DNA of 64,000 bases from Heliocybe sulcata (taxonomy: Eukaryota; Basidiomycota; Agaricomycetes; Gloeophyllales; Gloeophyllaceae): positions 1,107,395 to 1,171,394 of the forward strand of contig ML213508.1 of assembly GCA_004369045.1 (NCBI GenBank). Direction: 5' to 3'. This document shows, piece after piece, positions 45,001 to 57,381 of the stretch (position 1 is its first letter; the number at the start of each line of letters is the position of its first letter). The translations under genes were made by a program, and so were the position numbers. The notes under the pieces were generated by a model. It had not been told where the DNA came from, did not search any database, and was given only the letters and a program-made list of their open reading frames with translations.

Positions 45001-47917
45001 ACATCCGATGTCAGGAAGTGTCGTAAAGACGGATAGAGGATGCACCACACGTCCGTCGAAGGCAAATGCTTCGCAGCAGAGGAAATGAAAGCCGCTGCAC
45101 CTATGATCCAGTGATAAGTCCGACGCTCAAATATTCGCAGTGGGCACTACCTTGTCGAATCCATGAGTTTGGATGGTATAGGAAACCAAGAGTCGCACTC
45201 ATCAGTTCCCAGATACGCATCTTCTGGAACAGACCCAGCTCGCACAGGCTTGTGAAAGAGGCGAGCACTTTTGCAACAACTGTTTCTTCCACGTCTATCA
45301 AAACGTTAGAGTTAGCCGCGAGACATAGCTGCGGTTAGGGTTCTCACCGGACAAAGCTTGAATCATGAGCGGTAAGATATACTCTTCTAAACTCTTCCCA
45401 CCAACACATGCCGCAACGTCAACGATACTATCGAAGAACGCGTGCCGTAGGAGCCATTCGCGATCGTTCAGATACGTGAGCATATGGCTGAGCAGGACAT
45501 CGTTAGTCTTCTGCCTTCGTAGGAAGATGCATATTGAGGATATGTTGTGCAGCACGGCTCTCTTCACCACGCTCGATGTGTCGACAAGAAGTACCGAAAG
45601 ATGATCCTGGACAATGTTCTGTAGGTCTTGCATACTCGCGTCATAAGAAACCTGCACGACGACGGTGAGGCACGAAAAACTTGAGAGCAGCGGCGATGAT
45701 ACCTCAAAATGAGCTTGTTCTTCCGCGGCATCCGTGGACAACCTGAACGTCCCATGAGCCCTCAATGCTTGACCCATCTCAAGATATCGGACGGCAGTGT
45801 CTGCGAGAGGTGCCATACACTGGGCGTATACACTTCTGACAGACACCTCAGGGTCTTGAAGCAGGTGAGCGATGTTCGGGAAGATATATTCCGGGAAGAG
45901 GGCAGCATTCGACGGTGTGATGACTGTGACGAGCATCAACTGAGTTCGATGCAATAAGTATCGGCAGGCCAGAACAACGGTAAAAATAGCGTACCACTTG
46001 CATCAGGCTCCTCAGTGCTGCTGCTCGCACACTCGCAGTATCGTCATGTAGCAAGTCAATAATGTATGGGACCATCTGATCCAGCTTAGCCTCGTCTGTT
46101 AGATGCGGCGAAAGAGCGAGGAACACGTCCAGAGCGCGAACTTTCGAACTGGGCAGTAGGCAATTTCGGATGTTGGCGCAGATCAAGGACAGGAGTATCA
46201 GTGCCGGTCCATCTACAGATGTATTACCAGCGTGTTCCATGCGAAGTTAATATAGTACTTACCTTCATACACGGCCTTTCGCCCCGCCAGCGTCTGCGAT
46301 AACAATCTTGATTCACGGTTGGGTATGTTGAGTTCCACTGGAAAGATGTCCTATGTCCTTCATTGAGCGTTACTGAGCATGGTGAAGTTCCTTATACGTT
46401 ACCTGAAGTGGCTTATATGACTCCAGCAGCCCATTAAAGTCCATTTTCATGTCCACCTCGCTAGGTTCTCTGTCCACATTGTCGAGGGTGAGGTAGGGCG
46501 CAACACTCTCATAGTCCTCCCATATTCGCTCCAGTCTCCTGTCCGAGTCGTTCGGCAACGCACCAGGAACACTTTCCGAAGTAGGAAGACCTGCCGCAGC
46601 CGGATTCAACTTGGACCCAGTTGGATTAGCAGAAGGGGAAGGGCTCAATGGTCCGACTGGAGTGGAAGAGACAGAAGTTCCTGAAATGGACGGCACGAAA
46701 GGAGACGGCGTAGGAAGTTCATTGATAGAGGAGACGTAATTATGCAGGAATGAGTAGAAGCACTCAGGAAACACTGTTCCTCGTGATGTGTGTAGTAGTG
46801 TGTCAAAGGAAGGCCGTGCCGAGGGCTCCAAGGAAATCATCTGCTTGATCAGATGCTGTTTACGTCCACAATTAGATGGCTCCTGATGCACAGGTGTTTT
46901 GAAGCTTACCTTGACACCTTCATCCTCAACGGGGGCCAAGTGCCCGTCCACGTTCAACTCTCGTTCACGGTACTTGAAGAGTTGACTTAGCGTAAACAGC
47001 GGCGCACCTTCCAGAAACAGTTCCGCGATGACACATCCAGCACTAAAGCAATCCATAGCCTCTGTCACCTTCCCGTCTCGCTTGCCCTCGCTGTCCTCCG
47101 CAGCCAACCGTGACTTCCTCTGACTGATTTCGGGATTATCGGCGGCAGTATAGAAGCGCTCTGGCGCGATGTAGCATGTTCGCCTACCAGAGGTGTCGAA
47201 GAAGAAGGAAAAGTCGGAGGGATCATCTAAGGGGAGATATGTGGGCTTGTAAGAGGCGAAGTCGGACACATAGATCCAGTTCCAGGACGTGACTAAGATG
47301 TTCTCCGACTTGATGTCTCCGTGAGACACCTTGCGATTGCGAGCGTCGCGAAGAGCCATGAGTAACTGAAACGCGATCCATTTCTTCTCCACCATGCTCA
47401 GGAAGGGCCTCGTACTGAATAGCATGCCATGAGTCCCATGTTGATGTGACGGAGACTATAGCGCACCTGATACGATCGTAGAGATTACTCGCTACCCATT
47501 GACGAACAATATAGCCTGCGCGCTCCGTTTCCACAAACGTCTGATATCCGTACACGTTTGCAATGTCTTGCAGCTGATCTCTCTCAACTATCGGAGCAGT
47601 CAACTCCATACAACATCATACGGACGAGAAACGCACTCTTCAGCCGCTTGTGGTAGCTCCTCAAGCTCACGCCGGGATCGGGCTTGATGAATATCTTCAC
47701 AACAAGGTTCCCATGTCGATGTCGGCATTTTACGGTCTTCAGAAAACGAGCAGAACCCAAGCTATGGTAGAACGGGCTTAATACCAAAGCAGCGACATGT
47801 TGCAGTATACGCTACTTGCCTCTTCTCGTAGACGATATCGTTTCCTAGTTCCCCAACGAAAGAGTCGAGAGCGCCCCCAGTCCTAGTCAATGTAGAGCCC
47901 GATTGCACATTCCCCAT
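42078..47917 (-). CDS. vps15: VPS15, regulatory protein kinase of the class III PI3-kinase complex
   Basis: A large multi-exon gene. The start MGNVQSGSTLTRTGGALDSF has Gly2 for N-myristoylation, as in all VPS15. The kinase part has VVKIFIKPDPGVSLRSYHKR, KKWIAFQLLMALRDARNRKV, HGDIKSENILVTSWNW (HGD in place of HRD, typical here), SDFASYKPTYLPLDD and GRRTCYIAPERFY. HEAT repeats follow at about 44900-46300 (LLHDDTASVRAAALRSLMQV and LLQDPEVSVRSVYAQCMAPL), then a Ser/Pro-rich linker at 43850-44540, and WD40 repeats at 42078-43770 (VSSSDDKTVRVWDTARL, LTGSEDRRIRLWDLGRP), ending GDRAGVIKVWRVDISD. It anchors VPS34 to membranes for endosomal sorting and autophagy. The first intron fits either a GC-AG donor (giving VYEKSLGS, the family sequence) or a GT donor five residues later. 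Confidence 0.95.
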
Positions 47918-48338
47918 GGCAAGCTAATTTCCAGTTATCATAGTGTAGAGTTGTGTGCAAGTACCAAGTGTGGCAAATCGGGGCACGACCGCGCCGGCTG
48001 CAGCCGAAGGGCCTTCTGCCACACTGGCGTCGTGACCTTTTTGTGGCGCGCCACATCCAAGCGGGCGCTACAGACTTTTTAGTCCCGAACCTTGCCTTCC
48101 AGTCAGCTCCGGTGGTCAGACTCCCGAGATGCGAGACGCCGAGACGTACTGAATATCGCTGAGCTTCAAGTTCCGAATCCTGAGCGCACTCGTGACAGTT
48201 TCCATCGATCTGAGAAAGACAAACTATCAACACTAGTACAACTATACATATGTTATGTATTCATTACTGGATAATCAGATACAACCATAAAGCCCAATGA
48301 AGACATCGCAATCAAATACAAAGACGATGCTAGTCTCA
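47918..48338. other. Intergenic region with the VPS15 promoter
   Basis: Both neighbours are on the minus strand, so this 420-bp gap holds the VPS15 promoter on its left and the 3' UTR of the carnitine acyltransferase on its right. No other feature was seen. Confidence 0.4.
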
Positions 48339-51238
48339 TCAATACTGAGCCAGCGGAATGATTCGTCCTGTAACGAACAGTGAGTGCCCGATAGCGGACG
48401 GATCAGGATGCGACGTTACTTACCAACATGTTCGTACCGGGACATCTTGCGACGTCCTAGAACCTCGATATCGCCGCTATCGAAGAACGAGTAGCCCGCT
48501 TCATTCAAAAAAAATCGTCAGCACGGGCTGATTCACCGAGAGACATTTCACTTACGCATCATCTCCTCACTCGCCTCGGGATCATCTACATGGCCGCTTA
48601 TAGGCCTGCCAGTTTTCGAATCTCGAAGGACACCCGAATGGTCGACGAAGGGCTCCGGACGCTCGTTTGCTGCCCGGTGGAGTTGAGTCAAGAGACGCTG
48701 AACGTCATGTAAATAACCCTGCAGCGTGTCGAGGAAGCGGCGAGTCTGGAGATGCTTGGAAGAAGCGCATCTGCGGTGCCCTGTCAGTCGACGATTCGAG
48801 TTTACTGGCGTGATTGCACGTACACTGAGATACCATCCTCCTTGATGATATACCCAATCCCATAGCCATCCCTCGCGACAGGCCCAAAACCAAACAATCT
48901 TAAAGCCGGGTTTCCGCAATTCGATGTCGACAAGATCGACGTGCTCAACACTGACCAGCCTGGGTCAGTGAAAATAGCCGGCATATCACGCTTCCCGCTG
49001 CTGCTGCCGGTATCGCTCGAGGGCGAGGGCGGCCGGTCATCGGGCAGGGGGTCCAGGTTGCCCTCGATCTCGCGCTGGAGCAGACAATACAGGGCATAAA
49101 GATGTCTGAGACGAAAATATAAGGATCCCAGATTCTCCTAGTGGGCACGAAGAGGCCTACTAACCTGTCTTGGCCCAGGCCCTGACTGCATTCCCTTGTG
49201 AGCTTGACATGCGTCTCGCAGGCCTTACGCAAAGCGTCGATCTTCTCTGATGGTGAGGCATCCGAAAAGAATGTCTGCATAGACTGTCAGTCCCCCGCTA
49301 CTCCTAGCAACGACTCTATGCAATCCTACCTTGACAAAGCCAACACTTTGAGGCTGTACTGTCCGGATCGCCTCAGTTCTACCATGCAGGAAGGACTTCG
49401 TCATCGCCGGCTCATATGTCGACTCGATCCGGCCTATACCGCCATGAGCCGCTTGCCACAACTAAGCCGTGGTGATACTTACCATACAACCCAAAATACG
49501 CCGCCTGGAAAGCCATCTGCACAAACGCATCCGGACTAATCCCATGACTAACAATGAAATTCTTGCCATATCCCTTGAACTCCATGGCCTGGCAGTCATT
49601 CTGGCAAATCAAATCACTCAAGCGCGTCTCCGCAAACCGTATACCAGCCCGCAGCTCAGGCGACAACTTCCACTCCAGCTTCTTCGGTGTCGTGTCAATG
49701 ATATCCGGGGGCGGGGTAGGCGGCTTGCCGGTGTTCTTCGGGACCTTGTACGACTTAGAGTGCGGCGAGAGCTGGGCATGGAAGAGGGTGGGCGCGGAAG
49801 GGTTGATGGAGCGCGCCAGGAGCATGAGGCCTTCGGTGAAGATGTCGGCGGCGAATCGGAGGACGGTGTGCCCATCAACACCGGTATGCTCGAAGTTGAT
49901 CCCGGCGGATCCATCCTTGCACACGATAATTTGAAGCTATGATTCTCCACTGTGAGTCTCTCTCTCGTGGATATCAAGCGATGATATATGTCACCTTATC
50001 GTACCACCGATTCGTACACGTCCCAATCTGCACACCGCTCGCGAGATTATACGTGCCACATAGGAAGTTATCACAGAGCTCGGACAAGGTCTCCGGTGCA
50101 GCATCATCGAGGCATACAATAAAGAGCGCCTTGTCAATGATCTGCAGGGACGAAGCGTTGTCGCGGGACTCCATGAGGGTCGACCGCAGGTTCGACCATA
50201 CCTTCCTGTTCTCGGTGGAGAGGACGCCAATCGCGTTGCGTGCAACCTGAGAACGGGTTCGGTGAGCAGGGTGAAGAGGCTATGAGTGGGTAGGTAAGAG
50301 ACTGACCTCGGTCACGGGGGTCTTGTCGGCATCGGCGACGATCGCGTGTAGATTGCGGCCGATCTCGCGTTCGGTAAGGAGAGGCCGGTCCTCGTCGTCG
50401 AGGACATTGAACCAATCTGGCAGATCGTTGGGTACAATATATGTTACAAAGAGAAGAGAGTATCTTACAGAATTGGCCGCGTCTCAGGACTACGATATGC
50501 TCTGATTCGGGGTTGATCATCATCCTACAGCCTCGCTGATAAAGGAGCCGTCAATATTGAACAACACAGAATGATGACAGCGACGAGCGTTACCTGCGTA
50601 GGAATACGAGCCGTGCCAAAGAGTCTGGTATACTGGTCCATGCAGATAGCCTTTCCGCGGACAGTGTCTGGCTCCAGGATTTCTGCCCGTAGGTCATGGA
50701 TGAAGCCGAGCGAGGCTGTAATCAACGATGCTGCGCGTGGTATCTGAGAGCCACGATCAGGAGAGGGGTCGTTCCTGAGTAGATGCATGGTCAGAGAAGA
50801 CTTCGAGATGATTGCATGACACTTACTCCAGTACGAAGAACGGATTGAGGGCGAGGACGACCGGGTCGGAGTGCGACAGATACGATTCGTACCAGAAGTC
50901 CTCAATATAGCTGTACAACCCGTCATAAGTATCATGGCGAAATTCTTGGACGATGGCGCTTACCTGTCCTTCTTCTCAGCCCACTCCTTCAATCTGTCCT
51001 GCAACCTTGGCCCCTCTCCATGCAAGAACGCCTCGACAGCTCGCTTCGTGTTCTCGTGTTCTTTCTCATCTTGCAGCCCCTCCAGCGCACGTAAGTAGCG
51101 TTCGCACGTCTCCTCCAGCGGCGGGATGGGCAACTTGGGGAGCTCGGATTGGCGCGAAAAGGTCTTCGAGACCGGCGACGCTTGCGCCTTGAATTTGGTT
51201 ACGGGCTCAGTCGTGATGAAGGGGAAATCGTTAGGCAT
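48339..51238 (-). CDS. Carnitine O-acetyltransferase (Yat2-like, choline/carnitine acyltransferase family)
   Basis: From ATG 51238 (MPNDFPFITTEPVTKFKAQA) the exons give LPKLPIPPLEETCERYLRAL, the usual family opening, then ARIPTQ before MINPESEHIVVLRRGQF, ALFIVCLDDAAPETL, GTCTNRWYDK and CKDGSAGINFEHTGVDGHT. The His in EHTGVDG is the catalytic base. LSDLICQNDCQAMEFKGYGK and the CoA/carnitine region STYEPAMTKSFLHGRTEAIR follow. The end is GRRKMSRYEHVG then RIIPLAQY. Family knowledge: it moves acetyl groups between CoA and carnitine, so that acetyl units can enter mitochondria during growth on fatty acids, acetate or ethanol. There is neither a mitochondrial presequence nor a C-terminal SKL-type signal, which favours a cytosolic Yat2-like enzyme. 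Confidence 0.92.
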
Positions 51239-52984
51239 GGCAGACTTACTGTCATCGTTTGCGACAGGGACTTTATAGAGGCTTGTGATATAGAGTTTAA
51301 CAAGCATGACCGCTAGCTGGAGCAAATTAGGAAAGGCTGAATGCGGGGAACGATGCGGCGTCTTAATCCATCATGGGGTACCGCTTAGATCGTACAAGCC
51401 ATTCTCCAACGTCCTACTGCCCACTGCCGTCGTCTTCATTCTTGGCCCGACTTGCTGCCGATATCGTCTTCGACGGAGCGGGCACGAGCGGGCTTCCACT
51501 CGACGGAATCATAAACAGCACTCATGCATGCAAGTTGATCATTATGCTGCGCGATCGGATTTACGAATTTGGCTTGGTACGTTCTGCGTTAGAGACTGAT
51601 ATCTCAAAAAAGGGTTCTCGAGCGCTTCAAATAATGCCAAGCTTCAAGGAGAGAGCAGGACAACGGGTAATAATCACTTCCACCAATTACGAGGCTGTCA
51701 GAAGCTGCAACTGCCTCTTCGTAGGCACCATCTATTCTCAGCTGACTGGATACCGGGCCCTTTTTAGTTCTTTCGGGCCTGCAGCGGAGTTAGTACATTA
51801 GGAGAAAACCTCATCTATCTACGACCAACCACAAATCTGCCCGGCTGCAACGAATTGGATCTTTCGGACTCCGGAGGCAGATGAAGATGTACTTTGATTT
51901 CCTGGCGCTGTTTGTGCGGGCACCCTTCCGTGCCGTTCGAGTCTGCTTTCTTTCTGGCACAAAGTTGCTCCGAAGCTGCAGAACCACCTATCGCATGCTT
52001 CGCAGCTATGCTTGTCGTCGGGAAGCCACCTCTATTGAACTGCTTCCTCCGAATTCGGGACGTCATCCTGAGAAGCAGTGCTATTGCGGGGTACGGCACA
52101 AGTACTATCTTCGGCTGTAGTCGGCGCATCACTATACCGCGGGCGTGGTCGTTGTGTGGATATGAGAGGATGGTGGATGGCTTCATTCTGGGGTTCGTTG
52201 GCATTGTATCGCCGCAGGTGTCACTCCTAATCAAGGTTCTGCGCTTTGAACTCGAGAAGAGTCTGCGAACTTGCGCAGGAGGTATACCTTAGGACTGATG
52301 AACTTTCCTTGACTTCGGAATGTAGGATTTGGCGGAAACCGCAAGACATGCAGAGGAGCTCGGGCAGTGGATCCACCCTGCTATCACATTGGCTACTATA
52401 TAGGGTCGGGGTTGTGTTACCGCGATGGTGCACACCGAATGTACCAGCCTATCTTGCCCCAATGGCGATACGACAGGGTGGGTACGAGCCTAGCTACCGT
52501 AACGGGCAGACTGAAGAAGGGAGAAGACGGATTTCTTCCTCGTACGCCAGAGGTTCTGCTGGTCACAAGGCAGATTAGCATCCGTAGGCTCAGCCTCCCA
52601 CATTCGAGGTCTTCACATGAAATCCGCGCAAGTGACCATGCATTTATTGGTGGATCGACTTGGAAGTCGCATATTCCTGATATCCTCCGAGAAATGAGCT
52701 AACACATGCATATGGTTGATTTCTACGTTGCTGTAAACATATGCGCATGTCATAGCGCCGAACCACGAATTCCAACGCTTTTAGGCGCGTCAATCGACTG
52801 CGTTAACTCACAGTGAAGCGACGCCACAGTTTGTGGCTGAGGGCCTGTGCTTGTGTTTGTTATTTAATGCAAGCCTGCTGCGCCACAGTCGCGCTTCGGT
52901 TCGGAGTTCTAGGTCTTCTCAATATTATATTCTGTCTATTCGGACTGCGTCCTCTTCTGTTGATCTGCTTTACCTTCGCTACTT
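51239..52984. other. Gene-free divergent promoter region
   Basis: 1.75 kb between divergent genes. Frames at 51373-51801, 51894-52292 (plus) and 51815-52234 (minus) overlap one another, lack signatures and cannot be spliced to a start. I list none as a gene. Promoters of the acyltransferase and of the RSC7-like gene should be at the two ends. Confidence 0.35.
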
Positions 52985-54835
52985 ATGAGCGGCTCTGGTA
53001 TGAAGATCACAATCAAGCCTCGGCGAGGGCGCGGTCGCGGCAGGGGAGGCTCAGCCAGAGCGCGACCAGAGCGCACACTGGAGCCGGACCAGCAAGATAT
53101 GGACGTGGATATGGACAGCAGTAATGATCAGAATGACTCCGCTGGCGAAGGATCTTCCACCCCGCGTGCAGCAGTGGAGTCTGATGTCAAGGAAGAAGAT
53201 GCGTCAGAGGCCCAGCAAGAGCAAAGCGAACAAGAGGTTGAGGTCGACGGAGATGCGGACCCGGAGGAGTATACGCACGATGCAGCAGATGGGATAGTCG
53301 AGGGACAGGAACCTGTCACTCCCAGGCCGAGGGGTCGAGGCAGGGGACGCCCGCGCGGCTCTGGGGCAGGGCGTTCACGAGGACCGGGGAGACCTCGAGG
53401 GTCCCGAGGGCGCGGGCGGGGAAGAGGGAGGGCGCTCACGATCAGACTGCCCAAGAAAGCTGATGAAGATGGCGGTGACGGCGAGGCAGACACTGAGGCC
53501 GGATATGACGCACAGGACACTCCAGCCGCAGAGGGAGAGGAGGCGGGCGAGAAAGTCGCTCCGTTAGGCGGAGGGAAGCCGTTTAGAAGGATAAATGGCA
53601 GGGTGTATATCATTGACGGAGATGAGTATGTGACGGATGATGATCCCAAGGGCGACGCGAAGGTAGACCAGAATGGCAATCTTCTGGGTGGTAAGACCGT
53701 AACCGTGTTGGTCTCGATATTCATCGCTGAAGTTGTCCTTAGGCCGCAGATTTAAGGCTCAGACGTTCATACTACCGAATAGACATCCAGAGAGACAATA
53801 TATGCTCGCTATCGATGCAGCTCGTACCTCCGGCTTCCGAGACTCATTATACTACTTCCGCCGAAACCCCCTCACGTTCAAGTTGAATGCCACACAGCCG
53901 GAAAAGGACTATCTCATCGAGCAAGGAAAGCTGGGCTCGCACCTGCGGACTCGTAGCGTGACTCTGATTACCGCACGCAGCGCCTACAAATTGCACGGTG
54001 CTAAAATGCTTATTGGTACGTTGTACGCGTTCCGATCGCGGAAACGGACAGTTAACATCCCGTTAGATGGCCGCTGGGTCGTAGACGACTACTATGAAGA
54101 CAAGGCCCTCGAAGAGATCACCGCCAAGGGTCTCAGACCAGGCGACCTCGTGGGCGAGCTGCAAGAAGCGCAGCCAGAGTCTAAGGATGTCCCAGCGGTC
54201 TCCTCCGAGCGTCTAGGCAAGTCCGAGCGCAGCGGCGCAGGTCCCTCGATGTACCGCCCTGGCGGGCCCACGACGATCTTCGGCGGCTCGGGCTGGGGAC
54301 CGTTCAGCGAGGGCCCTCTGAACGCGGTGAAGAAGAGCATGCTCAGCAGGGATGGTGTCACAGAGGAAAACTTCATGCTTGTCGCGGCGCAGAGGACGGC
54401 GGAGGCGAGTGCGGAGTGGGCGAAGCTTAGGAGGAATACGTTGTTGCCTTGTGGTGGGATCCTCGGTGAGATTGGGGGAGGGGAGGAGGAGGGCGAGGAC
54501 GCAAGGAGGAAGAGGAGAAAGGTGGAGGAGGAGTTGCCGCTTGGTGTATATGAGCCGCACTCCGGCATTGTATTGTGTAAGCGTCGTACATATGTGCTTG
54601 CGAGGGTGTGCAGGCTGACGATTGTTGGTTTGTTCTCTCTTTAGACCGCACGGATACGCAACCAACGAGAAGTCGCTGGTCTCCTGTGCCTGATGCTGAT
54701 GAGGGAACGACGGTGTTGGGCGGGACAAAGACGGGGAACGGAGCATGGGCTCTTGCATGGGTCGATACCGTTATGGAGCTGCCGACCGAAGAAGCAGAAT
54801 CTGGTCCACCTATCCAGTCGATCGATTTGACGTGA
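52985..54835 (+). CDS. rsc7: Chromatin remodelling complex subunit (RSC7/Swp82 family)
   Basis: Exons 52985-53690, 53743-54015, 54067-54576 and 54645-54835 sum to 559 codons plus stop. The N-terminus is disordered and holds RG/GRP runs (KPRRGRGRGRGG, PRGRGRGRPRGSG, GRPRGSRGRGRGRG) that resemble AT-hooks, separated by an acidic stretch. The CRC_subunit domain (PF08624) follows: GGKPFRRINGRVYIIDGDEY, VDQNGNLLGGRRFKAQTFIL, PNRHPERQYMLAIDAARTSG, FRDSLYYFRRNPLTFKLNAT, RSVTLITARSAYKLHGAKML, DGRWVVDDYYEDKA. The C-terminal part has YRPGGPTTIFGGSGWGPFSE. Yeast relatives Rsc7 (Npl6) and Swp82 are subunits of RSC and SWI/SNF. The AT-hook-like runs suggest added DNA binding (inference). Confidence 0.92.
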
Positions 54836-55306
54836 AGCTTGCACGGCTCATGTCAGTATATATCCACTGTTAACTCTGAATTCTGATTGCTCGCGCATCT
54901 GCTAGCAGTATCAAACTAACGGAAGACCAATCGCAAGCACGGACAGTAAGATGCCTGGGTACATCATAAGACACATCATGCAACTTTAAGCTGAATCTTG
55001 GACGCGGGACGCTGCGCTATCTTTCTTGAGGCTCCGTGCGGCTGCTTGGCTTCTGACAAGCACGACTCGATGATCAACAGCAGATCAGGTATGGATGCAA
55101 GCCGCGGATAGAGCTCGCCTCGCGGATATATTATGGAGGACACTCGGTATGCCACCACTATATATTGATGTCCTCGTCCATATCCTGCTTGGCTGCCGCC
55201 TGTATATTCTGTTAGCAGGCTCGAACGTCAGCAAGAACCCAGGTAGAACTCACAAATTAACAAAGGATACCCATCGCCATTCATCTCTAGCCGAAACATT
55301 GTGCCG
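54836..55306. other. Convergent 3' intergenic region
   Basis: 470 bp between the stops of the RSC7-like and F-box genes. No frame with domain character; the two 3' UTRs probably occupy it. Confidence 0.4.
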
Positions 55307-56625
55307 TCATTCTAGTACCCCAACCCTCTCCACGCGGTCCCCACCCATAATCCTTTCCGTCTTCGCCTCACACCTCACGACCGCACGAACACGCTTCACA
55401 ACCTCCTCCTCGCACTTCCTCACCATCTCTTCATACTGCCTGTTACCTCGTCTTTCCCCAGCGACGTCCTGCCACCAGCCGCACAACAGCTCCACCGCAG
55501 CAATCTCGACGTCCCCTCTACGCATCCTTCGTTCCCATATACTCTGGACGTACACGTCAACCAGCCTGATCTCCTGTACCCCCTCCGCCCCTTCTTCTTC
55601 CGAGCATGCGAAGCGCGCAATGAGCTCCGCTGGGACAAATGTTGCCTGCCCAATATATATCGCCTTCAACTTTCTTGGCAGCGGGTACCCCTCGGGAGCT
55701 ACGGGAGACGTCGCAGCGTTCCTCTGGGTGAGAATGGAAGGGTGGGCAAAGACAATGTCTGGGAAGGAGAAGTTAGGGAACGCGATATTGGTGAGCTTGA
55801 GATGTGTGAGGTGCGACCAGTGCCGGACGGCCTGGAAGAGGTGAAAGGTCGCTTGCGGGACGATCTGCATGATGACGGTAGGTGAGGTGAACATGCCTGT
55901 AGAAGAAGATAACTGCGTACTGCAGTTGAGAAGTGGTGATCTGGATCAGGACCCGTCCACGTGAACTTGGTCGGGCTAGGCGATACATGTCAGCGTGAAA
56001 TGCAGGAGAAAGCCTCAAAGTATGAAGTGATCCTATACTCATATCTCGGGTAACGGAATATGCGGCAGGCAGGGAACAGACGAGCCACTCACTTGACCAA
56101 GGCCAGCGCCTCGTACACTGCTTCCAACCTCGGATTGCGCGTATGCGAATGCAAACACAGCGAGAGCTCCTCCAACTCTACTTGCTGTATCTTCTCCCTC
56201 CCCCGCTCGAAGCCACTCCCGAGATCAAGCCTCTCCATCGCATCATCCAGCCGGCAATTACTCTCCCATGCATCGAAAGCATTCTGCCACTGCACCGTCC
56301 TCTCAAACACGCTCTTCAGCGCATCGAACACACCGTACTCGTTCACCTTCTCGACTGTGATCGTCCGGATTCTCACCGGAGCCCTCAATCTGGCTTGACC
56401 TACTGAACTATCAGAGCCTTCGCCACCAAGCTGAGCGAACTCGCTCATTCCACGCGTTGAATGGAACCGAACATGCTCGTACAGTAAGGGGAAGCTGAGG
56501 ACGTAGATAGGGTAGTTCAGGCACAGGATAGATGAAGGAGTGGGGTGACAGGAGAGCGAAAAGCCTAGGATTTGGAGGAGCAGTTCGGTCGGAAGAGTGC
56601 TGAAACTGGGTGCAGCGGCGTCCAT
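55307..56625 (-). CDS. F-box protein with LRR-like C-terminal region (381 aa)
   Basis: Proposed exons are 56093-56625, a 23-nt exon at 55953-55975, and 55307-55896; together they give 381 codons plus stop. The N-terminal MDAAAPSFSTLPTELLLQIL begins a degenerate F-box (LPTELLLQILGFSLS). Leucine-rich segments follow: VELEELSLCLHSHTRNPRLE, then HWSHLTHLKLTNIAFPNFSF and GVQEIRLVDVYVQSIWERR. F-box proteins bring substrates to SCF ligases through Skp1. RBX1 of the same machinery lies 38 kb away, but clustering is not implied. Such F-box/LRR genes form large, fast-evolving families in Agaricomycetes. The 23-nt exon fits phase on both sides but is the least certain part. Confidence 0.75.
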
Positions 56626-57177
56626 TGAAATGAGTGCCTCGGAATTTAGAGAAGCAAGTATCAATCCCTCTCTCTAACGCGAGCTGGTCATAGGGGACAG
56701 AGGTCGGCTGTCAGAAACCGGAATGCTCGCTAATCCGTCCGACAAAACGGCACTGAGGTAGGGTGGGAAACCAGTCGTACGCACAATTAGCCTGACCTTG
56801 CGATGCCAATTCCAAGTCGTGAGTGCAGTCGCCCGAAGCTGAGCGCCGAGAGCCCGAAACAACGTCGCATTACTTAAAGGGCTTGGAGTCGTCGAGTCAC
56901 CCTGGCGTCCGAACAAGAAACGATGGATAACGAGAACATAGCATTTTGACGACTAATCCGTACACACCCCAAGCTCTCGTGATCCCAACAGCCAACACGT
57001 CCGACAATACAAGTGACAATATCATGGGACGACCGCACGCTCTGAGTGTCCTGAGCGTAGACGGATAGGAACGCAAAATATAGCGAGGGCGCGAATTTCG
57101 GCAAAGCGAGCGTTTTGCTACATCGTGCTTCACGACGGCGCCAAAGCATATCATGCAGACCCAAAGCTGATGGGCGA
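56626..57177. other. Intergenic region between eL41 and the F-box gene
   Basis: About 550 bp with the eL41 3' UTR on the right and the F-box gene promoter on the left. Minus frames here (56674-56916, 56874-57164) lack any signature. Confidence 0.4.
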
Positions 57178-57314
57178 TTACTCTACACATAGTTGTTAGG
57201 GAGTGATCCAAGAAACAATAACAAACCGCAGATATACGTACTGGAACGAGCCCGCATCTTTCTGCGCTTGCGCCTCAACCTCCGAGAACGCTTCTTTTTC
57301 CACTTCTCTCTCAT
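57178..57314 (-). CDS. rpl41: Ribosomal protein eL41 (25 aa)
   Basis: ATG 57314 opens MREKWKKKRSRRLRR, continuing KRRKMRARS. A GTACGT...GTGTAG intron (57183-57241) then interrupts the last Lys codon, and the final exon is only five bases, AG plus TAA, at 57178-57182. This gives the 25-residue Arg/Lys-rich eL41, nearly the same in all eukaryotes; yeast has MRAKWRKKRTRRLKR in the same place. It is a single helix that bridges the two ribosomal subunits. A second intron in the 5' UTR ends right before the ATG: GTGAGT at 57381 to CAG at 57316, with a GCTGAC branch point. It is too small for ordinary gene finding and lies in a divergent pair with the gene at 57538. Confidence 0.95.
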
Positions 57315-57315
57315 A

Positions 57316-57381
57316 CTGGTCAACAACGCGCGGACAGTCAGCAACGGCGCCAGAACCGACGACGACAAACACGGTACTCAC
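57316..57381 (-). other. 5'-UTR intron of the eL41 gene
   Basis: GTGAGT donor, GCTGAC-type branch point and an ACCAG acceptor one base before the ATG mark a 66-nt leader intron. Leader introns are common in fungal ribosomal protein genes. Confidence 0.65.

Noticed and set aside
51373-52292. Overlapping frames of 130-140 codons on both strands
   Set aside because: Mutually exclusive, without signatures or plausible splice partners; more likely chance in a divergent promoter region.
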